Of a stretch of DNA of 64,000 bases, positions 22,920-35,589 are shown in pieces. Origin of the DNA: Piliocolobus tephrosceles (taxonomy: Eukaryota > Chordata > Mammalia > Primates > Cercopithecidae); the NCBI RefSeq assembly GCF_002776525.5, contig NC_045436.1, forward strand, positions 97,293,057 to 97,357,056, given 5' to 3'. Position numbers and translations under genes: made by a program. The stretch's first letter is position 1, and each line of letters opens with the position of its first letter. The notes beneath the pieces are model-generated. The model saw only the letters and a list, made by a program, of their open reading frames with translations. It was not told the origin of the DNA and made no database searches.

Positions 22920-23948
22920 ATCTATTATACAGAAGAATTCCAATAATTTATCTTCCATTAGTGGGTAAAGCATAACTTTCTACTCTTTAAGTGTGGGCTG
23001 AACATACAGGCTTCTTTCTAAAGGATACAGTACAGAAAGAGAAAGAAAGAGTAGAATTACAGCGGAGAAACTTACAAACACTGCCTCAAGTCAGATAATC
23101 AACGTTAAAATGAATAATTATTAGTCACGTTGATAGGGTGTAACCCTGATATGATGTAATGACAATGGCACTTTACTTCTGTTGTCCTCCTCCTCAAAAC
23201 GTATTTCTCCAGTCCAGTCATCAGAAAAGTACCAGACAAATGTCACTTGAAGTATGTATTAGAAAATATCTGATCAGTAATTCTCAAAACTGTCAGGGTC
23301 ATCAAAAATAAGAAAAGTCTAAGAGGTTATGACAACCACAAAAAGCCTAAGGAGGCATGACTACTAAATGTAAGGTGGTATCCTGGTGAGATCTCACTTA
23401 AAAAGTGCATTAAATAAAAGTGGAAAATTTGAATAAAATATAGACTTTTGGGCTGGGAGTGGTGGCTCACGCCTGTAATCCCAGAACTTTGGGAGGCCTA
23501 GGTGGGTGGATCATGAGGTCAGAAGTTCAAGACCTGTCTGGCCAACATAGTGAAACCCCATCTCTACTAAAAATACAGAAAATTAGCTGAGTGTGGTGGT
23601 GTGCACCTGTAATCTCAGCTACTCAGGAGGCTGAGGCAGGAGAATCACGTGAACCTGAAGTTCATGGAGGTTGCAGTGAGCCAAGATCATGCCATTGCAC
23701 TCCAGCTCTGGTGATAGTGCGAGACTCCATAGCAAACAAACAAAATATATAGACTTTTTGTCAATAATGATGTATCAATAGTGGTTTATAAATTGTGACA
23801 AATGGATCTATCTTTTGTAAGATGTTAATAATAGGGGTGTGTTAGTAGATGTTAATAACACTGGAGTAAAATATACCAGAGCTCTCTGTAGGTGCTTCAC
23901 CGTAATTCTGTAAATCTAAAATTGTTTTAAAATTAAAAAAAAATAAAT
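22920..23948 (+). mobile_element. Old L1-type 3' UTR, interrupted by Alu
   Basis: GGCTGAACATACAGGCTTCT, GGAGAAACTTACAAACACTG, TGATATGATGTAATGACAAT, AACTGTCAGGGTCATCAAAA, GGAGGCATGACTACTAAATG and GATGTTAATAATAGGGG lie in the order I recall for a common old LINE 3' UTR. It ends in an A-rich tail at about 23935-23948. An Alu interrupts it at 23450-23746. Confidence 0.65.
23450..23746 (+). mobile_element. Alu (S/J-like), full length
   Basis: GGCTGGGAGTGGTGGCTCAC through GAGACTCCATAGCAAACAAA. ATATAGACTTTT flanks it at 23438-23449 and 23747-23758. Many substitutions make it older than the AluY copies. Confidence 0.95.
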
Positions 23949-23954
23949 TAGTTG

Positions 23955-25010
23955 TTATCCTTCCATACAGCATACACAAAATTAATTCTTGATGTTTTGT
24001 AGACGTAAACAGGAAAGTTAAAACACTGTTGTATTTAGAAGTATGTATTTAGAAGTAAATATAAGAAAATATTTTCACAAACTTTCAGTAAGAAAAGACT
24101 TAGTAAACTATGATAAAACAGGAAGCACTAACCATGAATGAAAAACACTGCTAAATTATAGTATATTACAATTCTGTTAATCAAAAGAAAAGATTACGAG
24201 AATAAACAGGCAAGCCACAGAGTGTGAGAAGGAAATGTAAACAGGCTATATAAAGAACTTTCAAAAATTAATAAGAAAAAGATACATGACTCAATAGAAA
24301 AATGAGGAGAAGCTGATAGGTACATCCCATATGAGAGTCCTCAAATGGCAAATAAGCATGTGAAAATGTATTCCTTATTGTGGAATGCAAATTAAGACAA
24401 AAATAAAATACCTTTATAACCAACTAGAATAGTCAAAGTGAAAAAAGATGAATAATACCTAGTATTAGAGAGAATATGGGACATTTGGAATTCTCATACA
24501 TAAATGGTTGGGGAAATAAATGACATGCACACTTTAGAAAACCATTTGGCAGTAATAATCAAAGATGAAAATGTCCACACTATATGAAACAAAATTATTT
24601 TCATTTTATATGTAATAGAAATGTATGGCTATTAGCATAAAAAGTCATGACAAGGTATTCATAGCAGAAGTATTCCAATGCACAAAAAATTAAGTATCTA
24701 ATGATCTAAAATGGATAAATGCACTCTGGTATATGCATACAATTCAATATTATACAGCAATAAAACTGAGCAAATTATTGCTAGATACAGCAACATAGGT
24801 CAAACTCACACAAAAAAAATGTTGAAAGAAAGAAGCCAGACATAAAAGAGTAAGATTTTTATGAATCCAATAGAGGAAAAAGTTACCAGAGGGGTAAAAA
24901 CGGGTACTTATTGTGCCATTTATACATTGTTCTCTTTCTAAGTGCTGGTTAGGGGCTTTATTCATATGTGAAATCCATTGAGATATACCTCCACACAATT
25001 TGTGGTCTAC
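23955..25010 (+). mobile_element. Old L1M ORF2 3' region
   Basis: Collinear with L1M ORF2: AAAATTAATTCTTGATG, GAAGCACTAACCATGAATGA, GGCAAGCCACAGAGTGTGAG, AATTAAGACAAAAATAAAATACC, AACTAGAATAGTCAAAGTGA, GGAATTCTCATACATAAATG and GAAAACCATTTGGCAG. It carries many indels and no coding capacity. Confidence 0.75.
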
Positions 25011-25284
25011 AAAGACATTAAATATTAATTATATAGTATTTAGAACAGAATAATATTAAAAATACTATACAGTACTTTGTAAAAACTTAAGAGTTTTGAG
25101 CACATTTGAAAGAAAATAAAGATCAAATATATATATGAGTTGTTTTCAAACAATATGAGAAAATATTAACATAATAGCTAAATAAAATAAAAGGGAAAAA
25201 GTTTCAATAGAGACACATACAGTTCTTCAACTCTGATTTTTTTCCTCAGTGAACATATTAGTGTATTTTATATTGGTTTCCTAC

Positions 25285-25722
25285 CTGGTGTAACAAATTT
25301 CCACTAAGTTAGTTGTTCAATATAACACAAATTTATTGTTTTAAATTTCTGGAAGCCAGGCGTTTTAAATGGGTTTTGCTAGGCTTCAAGGTGTCAAGAC
25401 ATATTCCTTCTGGATGTTCTAGGGAGAATCGATTCTCTAGTCTTCAGCTTCTGGAAGCCACCATTTCTTGTCACAGGGCATCTTCCTTCATCTTTAAAGC
25501 CAGAAGTTTATCATCTTCTCATCTCTCTACAACTCTGACCCTTATGAGGATTCTTGTGATTATACTGAGCCCACTCAGATTATCCAGGGTAACCTCATTT
25601 CAGGATATTTAACTCAATCATATTTTCGGATCCTTTTTGTCTGCCTTGTAAGGTATCATATTCACAGGTCTTCTGGGTTAGGATGTGGACATCTTTGAGC
25701 AACCATTAGTCTGCTTACCAAG
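25285..25722 (-). mobile_element. MLT1-type (ERVL-MaLR) LTR, antisense
   Basis: TAACAAATTTCCACTAAGTT, CACAAATTTATTGTTTTAAA, CCTTCTGGATGTTCTAGGGA, TTGTGATTATACTGAGCCCA and AGGATGTGGACATCTTTGAG are the reverse complement of MLT1 landmarks in order. The open frame at 25313-25612 is LTR sequence. Confidence 0.75.
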
Positions 25723-26985
25723 GTGAATAAAAGACATAAATCAAATAAGCAAACTATTGAAATGAAATGAAGCAAAGAAATTCATTTATGTTATTATAAT
25801 ATGTTTTCAAATATTTGTAATGTTGTAATAATTATTAGATAAATTAAACATTGGACTCTGTTTAGTGTTAGACTGGAATTCTTCCTGGATTTCTTCTGTT
25901 CCTGCATGGCCTGGGCCTTTAAGCAAAAGGAATTGCAAGAATATTTGTATTACAGACAACCTTGGAAACTAAAGATAGTCTCTCCTTTTAGGTAGAGACC
26001 CCCAAGAATAATTTGGAAATGTAAGCTTTCTTCTCTTCTTGGAAACACTTGCTTATTTTCTGGGGCAATAATTCTAGCAATTGGGGAGTGAACAAACAAT
26101 GTAAGTTGTGAGTTAACATCTCAAATCCTTAATGGTTTAGAATTTAATGTTTAAAGTTTTATCATTAGTCCTTGATATTATCTCTATTGTGTTTTCCTAT
26201 CATGCAATAAAAATAGAAAAGGATCCTCTTTCAGAAATATTCTGGAGAATTTTTATGTAAAAATATTTTATACATTTTTACACTTGAGATGTTATTCCAA
26301 GACCATGAACTCCCCAAATTTTTATTACAAATAAACTTTTGTTTCTTATACAAAGGTAGAATGCTCAGTGAGATTTTTAATTTGGGATACAGCAGTTCAG
26401 TAATCTTCTCCCTAAGCAGATACTTACATCTTAGAATTAATTTAGACGTGCTTGAGACATTATATCTTCTAAAACAAAAAAAAAGAAACTGTATTGTGAC
26501 TTCAGTAATAAATAAATATGAATTAAATATTCTTCTCCTCAACCCCAAATGTGGGCAATTTTATAACGCAATTCTACCGTTTTTATTTTTATTTTTCAGT
26601 TCTCTGTGAGTGTATCAATATCTAGCTAGACATCACATCTATCAATCTAATGTATCTATACCCACATATCTGTTTCTAATAGAAGTTTAACTATTTCTTT
26701 TCCAAAATTATCATTACTTTTATTTTTGATAATATATTTTGAAATATCAAGTAAAATTAGAAAGTGATATTTTAATTTTTGAAAAAATGAATTACAAAGT
26801 AATTTTAATATACACATAACTATTTCTCACATTACCAACTTTTTTCTCCCTCTATTACTACTTGACTTATTCAAAACTTTATAACATTTCTCCTAATGCA
26901 CGGCAACAGTTTCTATCTGGTATCCCTGCTTCCAGTCTTAATTCATTAAATTCATTACTCATTTAGCTATCAGAATTGTCTCAGT
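25723..26985. other. AT-rich sequence, no gene seen
   Basis: Overlapping open frames on both strands at 26231-26609 (105 and 106 residues) show no recognisable domain and no splice or promoter context. Confidence 0.55.
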
Positions 26986-26989
26986 TTTT

Positions 26990-27345
26990 CAATTTTTTAA
27001 TTTTCAATTATTAAAATAAATTTTATTGTGTAAATTTGAGTTTTACAACATGATGTTATGGAATCCATATTGATTGTAAAATGGTTACTATATTGAAGCA
27101 GATTAACGTCTATCATCTCATAGTTTCTTTATTGGTGAAGAAAGTGTCTAAAATCTACTTACCCCTCCCAAAAAAACTACCATATAACTTTATTAGCATT
27201 AGTACTCATCTTAAACATTAGTTATCTATGCTTGCTCTTTCTACATATCTACTATTTTGTATCCTTTGGCCATGTACTCCCATTTTTCTCATTCTTAGCC
27301 TTCCCCACGGTGATGAGCACCATTTCATTTTCAGATAAATATTAA
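26990..27345 (-). mobile_element. Old L1 3' UTR, antisense
   Basis: TAAATTTGAGTTTTACAACA, ATGATGTTATGGAATCCATA, TAAAATGGTTACTATATTGA, CTACATATCTACTATTTTGT and ATCCTTTGGCCATGTACTCC match the minus-strand L1MA/L1MB 3' UTR order. Confidence 0.7.
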
Positions 27346-29055
27346 CAAGAAGAATTTGCATAGTTTATTTAAAAGTATAATTTTTTCAAACAAATATCCC
27401 ATTTATCTTTATAACAAAATGAGTACCATTTAGGAAAAAAAATATTAAAATTATAAAATGTGATGCTTTACATTATACTGACTTCAAATTAAATCATTTA
27501 AATTAGTATCTGTTTCATGTCAAGTAGAAAAATACTGTATGAAAACCAGAGAAAAAGCACAGGAAAGCCAGTATGCTATTACTAGGGATTCTAAACATAT
27601 CATGCTAAGTGAAGACAATTTTAAATAACATGAGGTTTCTAAATGATATAAAGCAATATTTTATAGTATAGTATAATTTATATAGTTTTCTGCATAAAAA
27701 TGACCATTTATTTAGCAATTTAATATTCTATGTAAGAAAATAGTATATTTTTTCTGAAAAAATAAGCCATTTATTTCTGCAGTTTAGTGTTATAAATGAC
27801 TTTTTTCTCAATAATTAAAATAAATGAATGTATTTTTAAATACAAATAATGTGCCTGCATCAGCCTCTAGTTTAATTGCTAACTTTATAATGCACAATTA
27901 TTATGTGACTGAAAATTTTCTGCTTCATACGTGTTTATGAATGAAGTAATCATATTCACATATATGCAGATTTGAATCAGAGTAATTGTAACAATTTTTT
28001 AAAATGAAATCGATTAACTCCTCTTTTCATATTGCCAGTTTTTCTTAAATCTGTGCAAAAAAAAAAAAAAAAAAAAATGAATTGGTATCATAAATCTAGA
28101 GGCAGCCAAAAATACAAGCCCACATATAACATCCTACTTATGCAAATAGTGCATCTGCTGCTATATGAGCAGGCCAAAGAATATTTCCAACTAGACTCAT
28201 ACACCCACAATACTGTGAGAATTAAATCAATCAAAACCACATTCTACTAGAAATATATATTTAAAAAGTTAAAATATTCATGCAATATAATTATGTACAA
28301 CCTGCTTATGAAGTTGTTTTAATTACTTAGCACACATGAATGCCAACTTCTATTTGACCTTTCAATAGCCAATTGTCTGAAAAAAACCTTTCCCCAAAAA
28401 AGCCTATCAGCAGAATTTTGTTTTTTGAAAATGTTTTAACATATTAAATATCTTACTACATTAAAACCTTTCCATATTTAACTTCCCAAATTGTAAATTA
28501 AATCCAGTAATAAAATATGAGCTTTTTCTTATATTTAAATATTTTATACTATAAATTTATCTTTTTTGTACATAAGAAAATCTTGGTTATAAATGTACCA
28601 TGTTTTATTTTAATTTTTATGAACAACGTTATAAGCAATATTTAAGTTATAAATATAAATAGGGCTTCATTTGTTTTAAAATTTATTTTACATGTTATCA
28701 CAACCACAATAGGAAGAAAAAAATTAACTTTTTAATTTTTTTTATCATATGGTAAAAGAGAAACACTCATTCAGTAAATGATATAGTCTAAATTCAAAGT
28801 TTTCTGAATTCAGAAGCAAGAGTTTAAACTATGCTGTATGAAGCCTCTACATACATTTCTTCTATAATCAGTGTTTGCAAATTTGCTTATATGCTTCCTT
28901 AATAACAACAAACTGATTATTGTCTTCCAAAATAAGTAATACATTATTCATAGGGTAATCAAATTCTAGTGCTTACTTGGCCATGAACACAGTTCAGTAG
29001 CAAACCATAATAATAATCACAAAATTATATAATTTATAAAATTCCATTGATGCCA
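27346..29055. other. AT-rich sequence, no gene seen
   Basis: An A-run of about 20 lies at 28058-28077. No recognisable gene or transposon. Confidence 0.55.
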
Positions 29056-29059
29056 ATTT

Positions 29060-29357
29060 TCTTTCTTTTTTTTTGAGACGGAGTCTCTCTCTGTCGCCCA
29101 GGCTGGAGTGTAGCGGCGCGAGCTCGGCTCCTTGCAAGTTGTGCCTCCCGGATTCATGCCATTCTCCTGCCTCGGCCTCCCATGTAGCTGGTACTACATG
29201 TGTGCGCCACCACACCCAGCTAATTTTTTGTATTTTTAGTAGAGATGGGGTTTCACCATATTGGCCAGGCTGATCTAGAACTCCTGACCTCAGGTAATCC
29301 ACCCGTCTCGGCCTCTCAAATTTCTGATATTACAGATGTGAGCCACCGCACCTGGCC
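29060..29357 (-). mobile_element. Alu (S-like), antisense
   Basis: Poly-T, then GAGACGGAGTCTCTCTCTGT through GTGAGCCACCGCACCTGGCC. No clear target-site duplication survives. The open frames at 28994-29302 and 29073-29273 are Alu translations. Confidence 0.93.
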
Positions 29358-30390
29358 CTGACTTTCTTTTAGAAACTTATTTATATTTCTCTATACATAG
29401 TTATAAGATTGTTTACTATGACTCTTCTTAACCTAAGAGCATAACATTTTGACATCAATAACTGCGACAAGAGGTTCAGCAGGAAATGCTGTAAGGGTAA
29501 GGCAGTGGAAGTATGTATACTTTGAAAAATGTATAAGGAGCAGAGAGAAGGGTAGTTTGCCCCTCCGCTCCAAACTAGGATATATTTCCATGTATTGTTT
29601 CCAACAGTTAAAATTACTTCTCTAAAATAAACTGCAAATAAACAGCGAATAGGTGCCAAAATGCTGAATATTTTTCTGAGGTTTATAATTTTTATATTTA
29701 AATGTTATGTACCTATTTTTTATATAGCTAATGCTTTTCAGGGTTCAAAATTCAAAAGTTACACCATGGTATATTGTGGAAAACCCTCTTCCCAGTTCCT
29801 TCACACAGCTATCTTATTGTACCCAAAGGCAAAAAATTTTATTAAGTTTTTTTAAAAGAAATAGAATTCTGAAGATACACATATCCAAGTGAGTGCATTT
29901 ACCTCTATTCCTTCTTTTTATTATAAAAATGGCATAATATAGTTCAATATTGGGAATATTTTTCATTTTTATAAATTGGCATCTTATAAATCAATTGGAA
30001 TGAATATATAAATACATTCATCATTACTATTGCTTATTTATACAGATCCATAGGAGCTGTATGTATGATATATGATGTCCAAGAGCTTCATTTTCAGTTC
30101 ATGAAAAAGCTAGTTGCAAAAGCCAGAAACTACAGATGATGTATTCATCTGAGTCAAAATCATCTCTTAACTAAGCTATTCAAATAGGCTCTTATTTTTT
30201 CTCCATCTTTGCTCCTAAGAAAATGTGCATTCCTAGTCAGTAATTTAGAATTCTAAAACAATCATGTCGTTTCTATGCTTCAAGTCATAGCATGGTTTCT
30301 CATTTTTTCTGCGTACAGCTTCCATCTCATCACCTATTGTTTTTGTCCTCTCTTTCCAACCTGCAGCCACAAAGGCTGTATTTATACTTA
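29358..30390. other. AT-rich sequence, no gene seen
   Basis: No recognisable element. Open frames at 29381-29659 (minus) and 29661-29855 (plus) have no family resemblance. Confidence 0.55.
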
Positions 30391-30394
30391 GTTG

Positions 30395-31190
30395 CTATGT
30401 ATTAAGCCCCTACTAGTGTGTCGTGTTCTGTTTTAGATGCTTGGGTCACCAAAGAACATACACACAAAAACGGATCTACTTTTAATGATGCATATATTTA
30501 TATGGAGAAAGACAAAAATAATCTAATATAAATATAATTTGTCAGATGATAAGTGCTAAGAATGAGAATAAAGAGGGTAAGAGATGTATTGTTCACAGGT
30601 TGTCAAAGGAAATTCATGTAGACTTTGAGGCTGAGCATTCCAGGCTGAAAACAAAGCAGAACCAAGGTTCTGAGACAGAAACATGTTTTGTTTAATAAAG
30701 AACTAAAGCCCATGAAATTTAGAAAGAGACTGTAGGTTGGTATGGGGACAAAGATGAAAGTAGGGAGCATATTAGGATGCTACTGATGGAAAAAAAAAAA
30801 AAAAAGCTGGTGGAAACAGTGGTATCATGGATGCACACAAGCAGTGAAATGAATGAAATATGGTTGTGTTTTGTTGATGGTTGCACTTGCTAACGTGGGA
30901 GGTGTAAAAAAATGGTAGAGTAAAGATGACCTGAAGATTCTGAACCTGAGCACATTTAACTTCCAGCAATTAAAGCAACATAGAAAGAGTATGCTTTTAG
31001 GTTTTAGTTTTATTTTTCAAGGGGGGAGTACTGCAGAATCAGTGTTCAGTATTAGATGGCTATTATTAATTATTTAAATAGAGTCAAAAAAGTTAAATAC
31101 GTGAGTAGAAATTTGATGGAGAGATCTGAGCTGTAATTATGATTTTGGAAATCCTCAGAATAGAGATGGTATTTAATGACACGGGACTGG
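30395..31190 (+). mobile_element. Ancient mammalian interspersed repeat (family not named)
   Basis: Landmarks include AAGCCCCTACTAGTGTGTCG, TTGTCAGATGATAAGTGCTA, GAGCATTCCAGGCTGAAAAC and ATAGAGATGGTATTTAATGA followed by GGGACTGG. They resemble a widespread old repeat beginning ACCTACTATGTGCCAGG and reaching ATAGATGGTATTTAAAGCC. An A16 run at 30790-30805 interrupts it. The next collinear part of the same family appears to lie at 47930-48215. Confidence 0.45.
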
Positions 31191-31217
31191 ATGTTTCTGT
31201 TTTGTGCTTAATACTGG

Positions 31218-31370
31218 TGTTGGCCTTTTTCCAGGGTCTATTTCTTCCTCTTAAAGTGTACCTTCCCTGGAGCTTCAACCTAATGCCTGAAGTCTTCAGT
31301 GAGGTCCCTCCACTCTTCCTGTCTAAGCTGAAACTTCAACATCTTCAGGAGTGTGTGACACCTGGTATGT
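31218..31370 (+). other. Exon-like segment (speculative)
   Basis: A pyrimidine-rich acceptor-like GGCCTTTTTCCAG ends near 31234, followed by about 128 bases without a stop in one frame (part of the open frame 31139-31384), then a donor-like CTG|GTATGT near 31363-31371. The protein it would encode is unrecognised. The frame ends shortly after the donor. Such splice-like pairs occur by chance in any long AT-rich region. Confidence 0.15.
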
Positions 31371-31390
31371 CTGTTCAGTTCTGAGCTCTG

Positions 31391-33455
31391 CAGCGACTCC
31401 ACTGTTGTGCTTTGGAAAACTTGTCATGTGCACATGAATAACTTAATCTTAGAGTATTAAATTATTGACTTTAATACTGCATGTTTAACTAAGATAATTA
31501 ACATCAGAATATCATCTAAGATTTGTCTTGTTAAAAATCAAGTTTTACCAGAACCTTAATATGAATTATAAAATTAATGATTTTATTGGGACGATTTTAG
31601 AGATCTGATACTTATTTGTAATTTGTAAATATTCTAAGATGTTGGTCATTAGAGAACATACATGAATAAGTGCATGTGGTAGTTAGGAGAGTGGAAATGA
31701 ATACAAAATATTAATGGATTGTTGCAGAATATTCTGACCTTACTGAATGAACACACAATACATATGTGCACACATTCATAGAATCAGAAACTAATGAAAT
31801 GACTGAATGTAAAACAAAGACCATGAGAGACCCATGTTCTTAAATTCTATTATTACTAAAACTTTCAATTAACATTGTAAAAACGTATATATCGGAGAAT
31901 TATGAACAAATGCAGTCCTTGACATATACACAATCTGAGTTGATCGAAGGACACTGGCAGAAACATTAAAAAACTAATTGTGTGAGATATTTCACTGCAA
32001 TTTTATAAGGTTTTCAGTATAGTAGCTTTGTTTTCCTACTCATTACAGGATCCAGGGCCTTCTGTTTTTAAAATAATACCTTGCACATAATGGGAGATCT
32101 TTACATAAAGCGTAAAAAAATTAAGGAGAATTAATTAGCAAGTCCATTCCTGCTATATGTCATTTAAGCAATTTTTTATTCATCAAAACATACTACTTCA
32201 AGCTAATATTACATTAAATGGTTTATGATAATGAAACCATGGGATATTACTTAATTCCTGAAATTTAGCTCTGCAAAAAATAATTGATTTATACATTATA
32301 CAAGGTAATATTCTGGTTCATTCTCTGGAACAAATTGCAACTTAATTGAAAATAGTATGAATGCTAATAAGTATAATTCAAGTGAAAAGCCTTAAATTCC
32401 ATAAGAATTAAGAACCTTTGGTAATTAATATACCATACCTTTGGTATTTAAAAGTGAAAAGATGTACTCCTTTAAGAAAAATAATAAAGTTGTCAAGATG
32501 AGGAAGAATTAAACATAAGTAATATTTGGCCCTATTAGATTAGTGATGATAACAGAAAGTAACATCAGAGAAGAAAACAGAAGAGTATGGGGTGTTTGCA
32601 GGGAGTATTATTTAATCAACCTGGTGTTCTAATGACAGTGACTATGACTTAGCAACTTTACTTTGCCCTAATGTGAGTGGCTTATTAGAAGAGGCTCGAG
32701 TCAGAGGTGGGATACTAGTGAGCAAGCTACTGTTAAGGGTAATGAGGCAAGAAACAGAGGATTTTAACATTAGAGATCTCGTTAATACAAACTAATGGAA
32801 AATTTTCAGTCACATAAAATGTAAATCTCTCCAACTTTTAAATTTGTAATTGGCAGAGAAGGAGAAGCTATTGGAGATCTTGATGCTTTGAAACTGCATG
32901 AGAGGTGTTGTTATCAAGAGAACTAGCTAGGAGAAAAAAGAAAAAATATTTTGATGGTAGCTGTTGGATTTAGTTCTGGTTTAAAGTATTTAGACATGAA
33001 TCTGATCCTGGATTACAAATAGACCTTTATTGAAAATGTCAAGTGATATACAGATGCATAAGATTGAACACTACAGCATCTTCCTTCAATAATTTGATTT
33101 ACTCACCCTTATTTAAAGAATTGAATCTTTGTGTTCTCAAGCCTCCTTTTCACCAATTAATTTGACTCAGGACAAAAGGTGGTGTTTGATATTTTCAACT
33201 TTAAAATAAGTCAATTTTCCTGCATGTTTAAATATTCTGTTATCTTGGATTCTAATGAAGGACCTACAACTACATATTTAATATTTGATAAATGTATACA
33301 GATGTAGCACATTATTGAAATAAGATTGTATAAACCAAACAAGAAAATAGACTGAAAATATTGTCTCAAAAAGAACAATTCTTGCTATGCTTTATTTTAT
33401 ATTTATATTTTATTCATGTAAGCTGTTTTCTATCCTGGAAATATCATCCTCCTAC
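31391..33455. other. AT-rich sequence, no gene seen
   Basis: No recognised gene or repeat family. Confidence 0.5.
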
Positions 33456-33464
33456 TCTCCACCT

Positions 33465-33740
33465 TCTTTTCACCCTTCACTTTTGTCTTTCAATGCTCAG
33501 CTAAAATTAAACTCCTCAAACAGGCTTTCAAAGCTCAGTGTAGAATTGTCTGTTATTTCTTCTTCCTCAGTATTAACTTTTTATATATTATGTCTTGTTA
33601 TATGGATAAATATTTATTTCCTAAATCATCAGTACACTGTAAACTCCATGGAGTTAGAAATGTAAAATCAACACCTAATTTGGTACTTATTCATAATGAG
33701 AATTTAACATATTTTTGCATCAATAAATGAATATAAGTTA
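33465..33740 (+). mobile_element. L2 LINE 3' end
   Basis: CTCAGCTAAAATTAAACTCC, AGGCTTTCAAAGCTCAGTGT, CAGTACACTGTAAACTCCAT and TTTTGCATCAATAAATGAAT follow the L2 3' end order, from a CTCAAATGCCACCTCCTC-type region through TGTAAGCTCCATGAGGGC to CAATAAATGTTTG. Confidence 0.65.
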
Positions 33741-34860
33741 GCAAATCAATAAAATACACATTTCGCACACTGGCAAGTGATTTATTGATCACATACCGAT
33801 TCTAATACTGGAGCATCTTATTTCAAAGAATATGAAGCATTTGGGGTAAATGTCCACAAATCTGTTAGTATATTTTAATGCTTATTTTATAGGTCAGTTT
33901 TATTTTTCATAAATATACAAAACTCTCAAAATCTGAATACTCTATTTGCAAGCTGCTCTTATCTAATAACCTTCCCTTCATTTCCTTTTTACATCTTCTA
34001 CCTTAACCATTAATTTTGCTATTTTTAACTGGCACAGCCATATTTTGCATCATTCTAGCCTGTGCTTATCATACGGAAAAGCAGAAGTGTTATCTGTGAC
34101 TATTTGGATTTTACAATTAATTTGAACTATTTGAAGTGTGATTTGTTCATGGAGTCATTGGAAAGGCATAATATTATTAAAAGCCAGATGGTGGCACATT
34201 CCGCACGCTTAACAGGCACAAAACCATTTCCTAGTGGAAACATTTTAAAAATGGTTTTGGTTCCCCTGTACGATTATCAATTCAAGTAATCTCACTAACT
34301 TTTTTTTTTTTTTCTTACATTACATGGGGCAAGTATATTGATATCTGAAACTCCATTTGAAAAATTTGGGAAAACACTGATCTTTCTGGCTAGTAGACTT
34401 TACTTATTAAACATACCTTCAATATCTTAATGGGAAACTGAAAGATATCTCAATTGTGTTGCTTGAAAACCAGCAATGCCAAGTTATATTTCTCAATAAA
34501 TAAAATTATCTCTTATTTTACTTTGGCTATTTACTATTTTACTTCATTACAATACACTTTTTAAAAATGTATTGTTGTTTACTATCTCAGTAGAACTACA
34601 TTTGTAATCTTCATTTTTAACTGTGCATTTGTTTAAATATACCATAGTTGCTACACATGAACAAAAAAAATCCAATCCTCTAAATTGCTATCAAATGAAA
34701 ATTTAAGATTAGCTTACTTCAAAGAGTGCACTAATTTGGCTAAATCATGGAAATGTCTCTTTTTAACAAACTATACCACATTGGGGAAAACATGATTTTT
34801 AGAACATCATTATGAGTGTTGTAGATATGGCCTGAGAGAAAGGCTATTTCTTCAAGAAAA
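33741..34860. other. AT-rich sequence, no gene seen
   Basis: A T-run lies at about 34301-34313. No recognised element. Confidence 0.5.
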
Positions 34861-34864
34861 AAAA

Positions 34865-35235
34865 TAAAAAAATACTACTCAGCATTAAAAAAGGAGTGAA
34901 CTATTGTTTCACACTACAATTGTGATAAATCTCAAAATAATTATACTAGATGAATGAAGCCAGGCAATCAAGAATACACACTGCATGAAATCATTTATAT
35001 AAAACTCTAGGAAATGCATACTACTCTATATAATGAAAGAAAACACATCAGTGGTTACATGGGAAGGAGAGTTTGGGAGGGAGAGAGGAATTTAAAAAGG
35101 TCTTGTTGAAGAACTAGACATGTTCACTATTTTAATTGTGCTGATGGAATCATGAGTATATCCACATGCCAAAATTTATCAAATTCTACACTTGAAATAT
35201 GTACAGATTTATTATATTTCAACAATAACAATAGA
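34865..35235 (+). mobile_element. Old L1 (L1ME/HAL1-like) 3' region
   Basis: ACTACTCAGCATTAAAAAAG, GATGAATGAAGCCAGGCAAT, CACTGCATGAAATCATTTAT, GTGGTTACATGGGAAGGAGA and TCTACACTTGAAATATGTAC follow an old L1 ORF2 end and 3' UTR. Confidence 0.6.
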
Positions 35236-35589
35236 GCTATTGAAATAATAGATTGAAAAGTACCACTATTAATCAATAAACAAATGTTTGCTGAAGAGTA
35301 AGTTTACATCTCTGTGAACACTGATTGAAGAATCAAAGAGGAAAAAAATGACGAGAAAGGTAAGATAAAAGTGGAAATTATTACCAACTTTTGTGTGTCA
35401 GTTTTGTAGCACTTTAGAAGCATTATGTTATTTAATGCTTATATCAAAATATTAGAAAAATAGAAGCTTAACTGACAATAAGCGGAATAGTTGAGGTTCA
35501 TGGTCAAGCATCCCCGAAAAAGCTTGATTCATTCATACCTATTTATATTTGCAATTTTAAATATTTGAGAAAAGAATAACAGCTCAAAA

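Noticed and set aside
26231..26609. Open frames of 105 and 106 codons on opposite strands
   Set aside because: Composition is typical of AT-rich spacer DNA, the frames mirror each other and no conserved motif is visible.
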